Shown here one piece after another: positions 59,222-64,000 of a DNA stretch of 64,000 bases. The notes beneath the pieces are model-generated. The model was given only the letters and a program-made list of their open reading frames with translations, was not told where the DNA came from and did no database searches. Position 1 is the stretch's first letter, and the number at the start of each line of letters is the position of its first letter. Origin of the DNA: Diaphorobacter caeni (GTDB lineage Bacteria > Pseudomonadota > Gammaproteobacteria > Burkholderiales > Burkholderiaceae_C); assembly GCF_015354245.1 (NCBI RefSeq), contig NZ_JADKYZ010000009.1, forward strand, positions 1 to 64,000, read 5' to 3'. The position numbers and the translations under genes are program-made.

Positions 59222-61060
59222 ATGAGCTCCTTCACCACACGTCCCGAAATTGTCGGCACCTTCGGTGTCACCGCATCCACGCACTGGCTGGCAACTCAGA
59301 CGGCCATGGGCGTGCTTGAACGCGGCGGCAATGCATTCGACGCCGCCGTCGCCGGCGGCTTCGTGCTGCAGGTGGTGGAGCCGCACCTCAACGGCCCCGG
59401 CGGAGAAGTGCCCATCCTGCTCTGGGACGAAAAAGCGCGTCGAATGCAATCGATCTGCGGCCAAGGTTCAGCCCCTGCGCTCGCAAGCGCCAGCCAGTTC
59501 CGCAGCATGGGTTTCGAACAGGTCCCCGGCATCGGTCTTCTGCCCGCCACCGTGCCTGGCGCGTTCGGAGCGTGGCTCACCATGCTGCGCGACCATGGAA
59601 CATGGAGTCTTGCGGAGGTGCTGGCCCCAGCCATCGGCTACGCACGCGACGGCTTCCCGTTGATTCCCCGCGCAGTGCAGGCCATCTTTGCGGTTCAGGA
59701 TCTGTTTCGCGAGCACTGGACATCATCTGCCGCAGTCTGGATGCCCGGCGGCCAGCTTCCAAAGCCAGGAGCGCTTTGGCGGCTTCCGCAGCTCGCGACG
59801 ACCTATGAGCGCATCATCGAGACAGCACAATCCAGCGCCACCACTCGTACCGGCGTGATCGATGCCGCCCTGCAGTGCTGGTACCGAGGCTTCGTGGCGA
59901 AGTCGATCGACCATTACTACAGCACCGAATCCGTGCGCGACACCAGCGGCGAACGGCACTCCGGGCTGCTTCGCTACGACGACATGGCCCAGTGGACACC
60001 CACGATCGATCAACCGATCACCGTGGATTGGGGGCGCTACACGTTGGCCAAATGCGGCTTCTGGAGTCAAGGTCCCGCGTTCCTGCAACAGATCGGCATG
60101 CTCAAGCACTGCCAAATCGAACAACACGCGCCACACACGGCGGGGTTCGTGCATCGGGTGACGGAGGCCACCAAACTGGCAATGGCGGACCGGATGGCCT
60201 GGTACGGTGCATCACCAAACGCATCGCCCGAGCTCCAGAAGCGTCTGTTGAGCGACGACTACCTGCGCGAGCGGAGCGCGGGCATTGGCGCTCACGCCCA
60301 AACCGAGCTGAATCCAGGTGCTCCCAACGGCATGACCGCCCGATGGCCCGATCTCGATGTCGCTCGCCGCACTCTGCTGACAGCCGATACACGTTTCGGC
60401 ATCGGTGAGCCCACCTTCGCGGCGTTGCCACCGGTCGAGCAATGGCTGGAACGAGAAGTGTTCGTGGGCGACACCTGCCACATCGACGTCATCGATCGCC
60501 ACGGCAACATGGTTTCCGCCACACCGTCGGGCGGCTGGCTGTCCTCCAGCCCCGTGGTGCCGGAGCTTGGATTCTCCATCAACACCCGTCTGCAAATGAC
60601 CTGGCTGGACGAGGGACTGCCCAACACCGTGACCCCGGGCGTGCCGCCTTGCACGACCCTGTCTCCGTCTCTGGCCTTGCGCGATGGCGAGCCCTACATG
60701 GCATTCGGCACGCCCGGCGGAGATCAGCAGGATCAGTGGTCGCCGGCCTTTTTCCTGCGCCACGCCGTGCATGGCATGAACCTGCAGGAAGCCATCGATG
60801 CGCCGGCATGGCATGTGGATCATTTCCCCGCATCCTTCTGGCCCCGCAAGACGACGCTCAATCAGATCACGCTCGAATCCCGCTTCGCGCCTGAAGTCGT
60901 GGACGAACTTCGCGCTGCCGGCCACACCGTCAAGGTGGGCGAGCCTTGGTCGGAAAGCCGCATGTCCGCTTGCACGCAGGAACGCGATGCACAAGGTCGA
61001 CTCGTTCTGCGTGCTGCGGCGAATCCCCGCGGCATGCAAGGCTACGCCACGGGCCGATAA
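59222..61060 (+). CDS. Gamma-glutamyltransferase family protein
   Basis: About 612 residues from the ATG at 59222. [20 protein letters not shown], then [20 protein letters not shown] and [20 protein letters not shown] belong to the large subunit; the self-processing and catalytic Thr lies in [20 protein letters not shown] (about residue 420), and [60 protein letters not shown] follow. No signal peptide is visible, unlike periplasmic Ggt, so this belongs to the cytoplasmic GGT-like amidohydrolases of unknown substrate. It is followed by a Bug receptor and a GAF protein, suggesting uptake and cleavage of an acylated amino acid or glutamyl compound (inference). Confidence 0.83.
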   Translation: MSSFTTRPEIVGTFGVTASTHWLATQTAMGVLERGGNAFDAAVAGGFVLQVVEPHLNGPGGEVPILLWDEKARRMQSICGQGSAPALASASQFRSMGFEQVPGIGLLPATVPGAFGAWLTMLRDHGTWSLAEVLAPAIGYARDGFPLIPRAVQAIFAVQDLFREHWTSSAAVWMPGGQLPKPGALWRLPQLATTYERIIETAQSSATTRTGVIDAALQCWYRGFVAKSIDHYYSTESVRDTSGERHSGLLRYDDMAQWTPTIDQPITVDWGRYTLAKCGFWSQGPAFLQQIGMLKHCQIEQHAPHTAGFVHRVTEATKLAMADRMAWYGASPNASPELQKRLLSDDYLRERSAGIGAHAQTELNPGAPNGMTARWPDLDVARRTLLTADTRFGIGEPTFAALPPVEQWLEREVFVGDTCHIDVIDRHGNMVSATPSGGWLSSSPVVPELGFSINTRLQMTWLDEGLPNTVTPGVPPCTTLSPSLALRDGEPYMAFGTPGGDQQDQWSPAFFLRHAVHGMNLQEAIDAPAWHVDHFPASFWPRKTTLNQITLESRFAPEVVDELRAAGHTVKVGEPWSESRMSACTQERDAQGRLVLRAAANPRGMQGYATGR

Positions 61061-61121
61061 GCCCAGACGCTCTCACCCTTCCCCCCTCTTCCCATTGCCT
61101 TTCCCTTTTTGGAGCCACGTC

Positions 61122-62114
61122 ATGACTTCACAAAATCGCCGCACACTCAGCCTCGCAGCCCTCGGCGCCCTCTTCGGGATGGGTACGCTTGCAAGCCTTG
61201 CCGTGCATGCGCAACAGGCCTATCCCAACAAGCCCATCACGCTGATCGTGCCTTGGGCTGCGGGAGGCTCCACGGACATCCTCGCTCGCGCGCTCGCCGA
61301 GCAGCTCACCAAGTCACTCGGACAGCCCGTCATCGTGGACAACCGTGCGGGAGCCTCGGGCAACATTGGCTCCAACGTCGTCGCCAAGGCCAAGCCCGAC
61401 GGCTACACCTTGCTCGTGGGTTCGATGAGCACCCATGCGATGAACCCCGCGCTCATGCCAAGCATGCCTTTCAAGGGCGTGGAAGATTTCACGCCGATTG
61501 CCCAGATGGCCAATGTCGTGAACACCATGGTCGTTCACCCATCGGTGCCTGTCAGCAACGTCAAGGAATTCATCGCCTACGCCAAGGCCAACCCGGGCAA
61601 ACTCAATTACGCCAGCGCCGGCAGCGGCTCCACCAACCATCTGAGTGCAGTGCTCTTCGAAAAGGCCGCCGGCATCGAGATGCTTCACGTGCCCTACAAG
61701 GGTGGCGCGCCTGCAGTGCTCGACACCGTGAGCAATCAGACCCAGGTGCTTTTCTCAGCGGGAACTCAGACGCTTCCTCATGTGAAAACCGGAAAACTCA
61801 AGCTTCTGGGCGTGACCGAAGCCAAACGTTCCGTCCTGATGCCCGATGTGCCTACCGTGGCGGAAACAGTGCCCGGCTACGAGCTCGGCGTTTGGTATGG
61901 ACTGTTCGGCCCCGCAGGCATGCCCAAGCCACTTGTGGATCGCCTGAACGACGCCACCAACAAGGCGCTGGCCGATCCAGACATCCGCACCCGCATGGAC
62001 GGCATCGGCGTGGAAATCGTCAAGGCGACGCCAGCGCAATTCAGCAAGGTGCTGCGTGATGATGCGGCGCGTTACGGCAAGATCATCCGCGAATTGGGCA
62101 TCACGAATGATTGA
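61122..62114 (+). CDS. Bug-family (TctC) periplasmic solute-binding protein
   Basis: About 330 residues from the ATG at 61122 (GGAG upstream). Signal peptide ([20 protein letters not shown]), then [60 protein letters not shown] and [20 protein letters not shown], all Bug hallmarks. It is 61 bases after the GGT gene and overlaps the GAF gene by 8 bases, so the three are one operon. The ligand is probably the GGT substrate. It has no TctA/B partner here. Confidence 0.9.
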   Translation: MTSQNRRTLSLAALGALFGMGTLASLAVHAQQAYPNKPITLIVPWAAGGSTDILARALAEQLTKSLGQPVIVDNRAGASGNIGSNVVAKAKPDGYTLLVGSMSTHAMNPALMPSMPFKGVEDFTPIAQMANVVNTMVVHPSVPVSNVKEFIAYAKANPGKLNYASAGSGSTNHLSAVLFEKAAGIEMLHVPYKGGAPAVLDTVSNQTQVLFSAGTQTLPHVKTGKLKLLGVTEAKRSVLMPDVPTVAETVPGYELGVWYGLFGPAGMPKPLVDRLNDATNKALADPDIRTRMDGIGVEIVKATPAQFSKVLRDDAARYGKIIRELGITND

Positions 62115-62679
62115 GACAATGATGGAAGCATCTGCCGATTCGGAGCTTCGGCTTCCATTGTCAGTCTGCACAGCGTTGTTCGATGAGCTGCCTCGTGCAG
62201 CGAATCCCGACGCGGCGCTGAGCCTTATCGAACACTCGCGCCAGCGCGTGCTCGGTGATGGACTCCTCACCGTGAACCTCAATCTGGGAGCCGAGGCAGC
62301 GGCTTCGGCCACGGATGAGTGGAGCATTGTTCTGCGGCGGCTTTGGACCTCCAACCCGGACGCTTACCCTGTCTCCGGATACAAGCAAAAGAGTCTGACG
62401 CCGTGGACTCAGCGCTTGCTGCTGGATGCACAAGTCTTCATCGGCGAAGGACGTGAAGCGCTTCAAAGCGCGTTCAACGACCACGCACAGATTGCCGAGC
62501 TTGGTTTGAACTCGGTGGTCAACGTGCCACTCATCAACGCCGAAGGCAACTGCTTTGCCACCTTCAATGTGCTGGGTCCGCAGACAAGCTGGCGCCCGCA
62601 GGACCTGTGGTTCATCAAACTGCTGGCTTCGTTGTCCATGCCGTTTGTTCAAACGGCCAGGAACCGCGAGACGGTCTGA
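62107..62679 (+). CDS. GAF-domain protein
   Basis: About 190 residues from the ATG at 62107, which lies inside the last codons of the Bug gene (8-base overlap). [20 protein letters not shown], then [37 protein letters not shown] and [20 protein letters not shown] fit a GAF-type ligand-binding domain at about residues 80-185. There is no output domain, so it may be a small sensor or a scaffold of the operon. Similar GAF proteins accompany aromatic or tricarboxylate uptake genes in Burkholderiales; the function is unproven. Confidence 0.7.
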   Translation: MIETMMEASADSELRLPLSVCTALFDELPRAANPDAALSLIEHSRQRVLGDGLLTVNLNLGAEAAASATDEWSIVLRRLWTSNPDAYPVSGYKQKSLTPWTQRLLLDAQVFIGEGREALQSAFNDHAQIAELGLNSVVNVPLINAEGNCFATFNVLGPQTSWRPQDLWFIKLLASLSMPFVQTARNRETV

Positions 62680-62712
62680 TCGACGTCTCCAATTCGAAAG
62701 ACGGTCGCGTGC

Positions 62713-63621
62713 TCAGCCGATGTGCGCCTGCCCACCATCAAAAGGACTAGGCCCGGAGAAATGGCCGCTGCGCAGCCCCTCGGGCAGTCGCTGCGCCCAT
62801 ACCTGCGCGCACACGTCCCACGACTGCTCCTGCACGTTGAGTCCGGCGAACACGCCATAGCCGTCGCCCGCGCGGATGTCCTCGCCTGAAGAGAGACTCT
62901 CGCCGGCCTTGATGGCGCCCTCCACGTGGATGAACTGCCCGGCGCGGATGCCCCAGCCGGCCTCGATGTGGGTCGCTGCGGCGATGCTCGCTCCCACCTG
63001 GATGCCCTGCCCCGCGCGCACCGCGTCGGCTGCCTGCAGATGACCACCGACCCGCAGACTCTTGTCGCACTGTACGCTGCATCCCGCGAGCAGATCCTGG
63101 CCGATCACGGCGCAGCCGCGCACCTCGATGCTGTCCTTGACGCTGAGATCCCAGGCCGCGCGCAGGTCGCCCCCGCAGGTCAGCGTTTTTTCCACGTCGA
63201 TGCCCCAATCCGCCCGCAGATTGCCTCCGCAGCTCAGGTGCTCTGCGCAGACGATGCTGCCGCCCGCACGGATGTCCTCGCCTGCGGTGATCGAGCCACC
63301 GCTGCGAATGCCGCCGCCCGCTTGGATCGAGCGACCGGCATAGAGAATGCCGCCCACGTCGATGCCCGAACGCACTTCGATGGTGCCCGCGAAGATCACC
63401 GCGTCGGCTTCGAGGCTGTCCAGCTTGAGCACGTCGTTCGTGGGGCCGAAGGCCTTGATCAGCCATAGCGCGTCTTCGATGCGCCCCGCGTCGACCAGCG
63501 TATCGAGCGCTTTCTGGTAGCCCACGCCGTCTTCGATGTTGCGGACGAACCAGCGGAATCCCATCGCGCACGGGTTCTTGGCGCGAAGAAACTGCTTGGT
63601 GAACTCCATTGTGTGATCCAT
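62713..63621 (-). CDS. Repetitive beta-helix (bactofilin-like) protein of unknown function
   Basis: About 302 residues from the ATG at 63621 (GGAG upstream). After a non-repetitive N-terminus (TKQFLRAKNPCAMGFRWFVR, then NIEDGVGYQKALDTLVDAGR), residues 75-280 consist of about 20 short repeats of the form [IL]-x-A-G-x-x-[IV] (GIRSGGSITAGEDIRAGGSI, HLSCGGNLRADWGIDVEKTL, GIQVGASIAAATHIEAGWGI), which should fold as a right-handed beta helix, as in bactofilins. It has no signal or membrane anchor. It may polymerise or act as a structural scaffold; no enzyme motif is seen. The frame opens further upstream, which is less family-like. Confidence 0.7.
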   Translation of the reverse strand: MDHTMEFTKQFLRAKNPCAMGFRWFVRNIEDGVGYQKALDTLVDAGRIEDALWLIKAFGPTNDVLKLDSLEADAVIFAGTIEVRSGIDVGGILYAGRSIQAGGGIRSGGSITAGEDIRAGGSIVCAEHLSCGGNLRADWGIDVEKTLTCGGDLRAAWDLSVKDSIEVRGCAVIGQDLLAGCSVQCDKSLRVGGHLQAADAVRAGQGIQVGASIAAATHIEAGWGIRAGQFIHVEGAIKAGESLSSGEDIRAGDGYGVFAGLNVQEQSWDVCAQVWAQRLPEGLRSGHFSGPSPFDGGQAHIG

Positions 63622-63976
63622 GCCGTCACTCCTTGAGGAAATCGTGCGGTAGGACTTGGAGCGTGGCAACGCCTACGCAAGTTACACACCGCGATGCAGA
63701 GCGTTGGAGCCCGGCGATGGATGAGGTTCTGCGTGGTGAAGAATGAAGGGGAGTTGCCTATCGCCGGGCGGAAGAATGTGCGACGGGCTGGTATGGCCAG
63801 ATCTCGCGTGCGACGGCAAACGCGCGCACGACAGAACCTCCGCAGGCACCGGACGGCTGAATCAGCAGGCAGCGTGTAGAGGCGAGATGGCAGGCCATGG
63901 GTGTGGATCGTACCAGCGAGCGCTTGTCGCACGAAAGCGCACGGGTTTTCCGTGCGCTCGTGCGCCATGGCTCAGG
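63622..63976. other. Intergenic stretch without supported gene
   Basis: The frames here are shadows of one another; a 169-codon leftward frame covers part of it but overlaps the beta-helix gene in another frame. GC-rich repeats GCGCACG occur. Promoter bases of the leftward beta-helix gene should lie in 63625-63720. Nothing else is recognised. Confidence 0.4.
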
Positions 63977-64000
63977 TCAGAAGGACACGCGCATTCCCAG
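63977..64000 (-). CDS. 3' end of a leftward gene (possible outer-membrane protein)
   Basis: The last 24 bases read, leftward, LGMRVSF followed by TGA at 63977-63979, in frame with the window edge. A terminal Phe is usual for outer-membrane beta-barrel proteins such as porins of this group. Only seven residues are visible, so this is a guess. Confidence 0.3.
   Translation of the reverse strand: MGMRVSF

Overview
The window looks like part of a chromosome from a member of the Comamonadaceae (Burkholderiales, Betaproteobacteria). Evidence is two Bug-type (TctC) solute-binding proteins without membrane partners, a split Entner-Doudoroff/gluconate operon with a TRAP transporter, a T6SS block of the betaproteobacterial type (with a TssQ-like lipoprotein), an IPTL-CTERM sorting tail, and high-GC codon use from about 17.4 kb onward. 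The first 17 kb are visibly less GC-rich and full of mobile DNA. Genus is inference.

Layout. 1-3000: transposase remnants, then small stress/envelope genes (DUF1328 membrane protein, BON lipoprotein, DUF883/ElaB-like protein, PRC-barrel protein, two tiny proteins, one of them very Gln-rich). 3000-5250: a two-gene DNA-repair-type radical SAM operon behind a LexA-like (SOS) box. 5300-8150: decayed mobile DNA (an IS5-like element with an internally deleted transposase, an IS3 end, an XRE regulator fragment) and a truncated MalT-like regulator.

8294-16992: a filamentous-phage (inovirus) prophage lying between two direct dif-like sites, so XerCD-mediated integration is likely. The leftward transcript carries a conserved phage protein, replication initiator, ssDNA-binding-like protein, small proteins, major coat protein, pIII-like adhesin, pVI-like protein and Zot. 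The rightward genes are a DUF2726 protein and a Cro-like regulator. The prophage is damaged twice: an IS3-family element with a 3-bp target duplication splits the pIII gene, and a deletion has fused the 3' ends of zot and a convergent HTH gene tail to tail.

17.4-29.8 kb: LysR regulator, RNase H-like protein, solitary tyrosine recombinase, a very large secreted M36 metallopeptidase, then an IclR-controlled aromatic hydroxylase with a Bug receptor, and an MBL-fold lipoprotein. 29.9-40.5 kb: a leftward T6SS operon tssJ-tssK-tssL(OmpA)-tssM-tagF-ppkA-tssQ, i.e. the membrane complex, baseplate adaptor and kinase-type post-translational regulators, without sheath, Hcp, VgrG or ClpV genes. 40.8-46 kb: HD-type protein and SUFU-domain protein, LysR/EamA pair, SDR, gloA. 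45.9-47 kb: infA behind a long structured leader, then an RRM protein. 47-54.4 kb: leftward gntK-dctQ-dctM-dctP-edd-eda with a divergent LacI-family regulator and two matching palindromic operators; together these import and phosphorylate a sugar acid (probably gluconate) and split it to pyruvate and glyceraldehyde 3-phosphate. 54.5-64 kb: OmpA-like protein, ChaC, sodC, pdxH, a frameshifted AEC transporter, a LysR regulator divergent from a gamma-glutamyltransferase/Bug/GAF operon, a beta-helix repeat protein, and the 3' tip of another gene.

No rRNA, tRNA or CRISPR array was seen.
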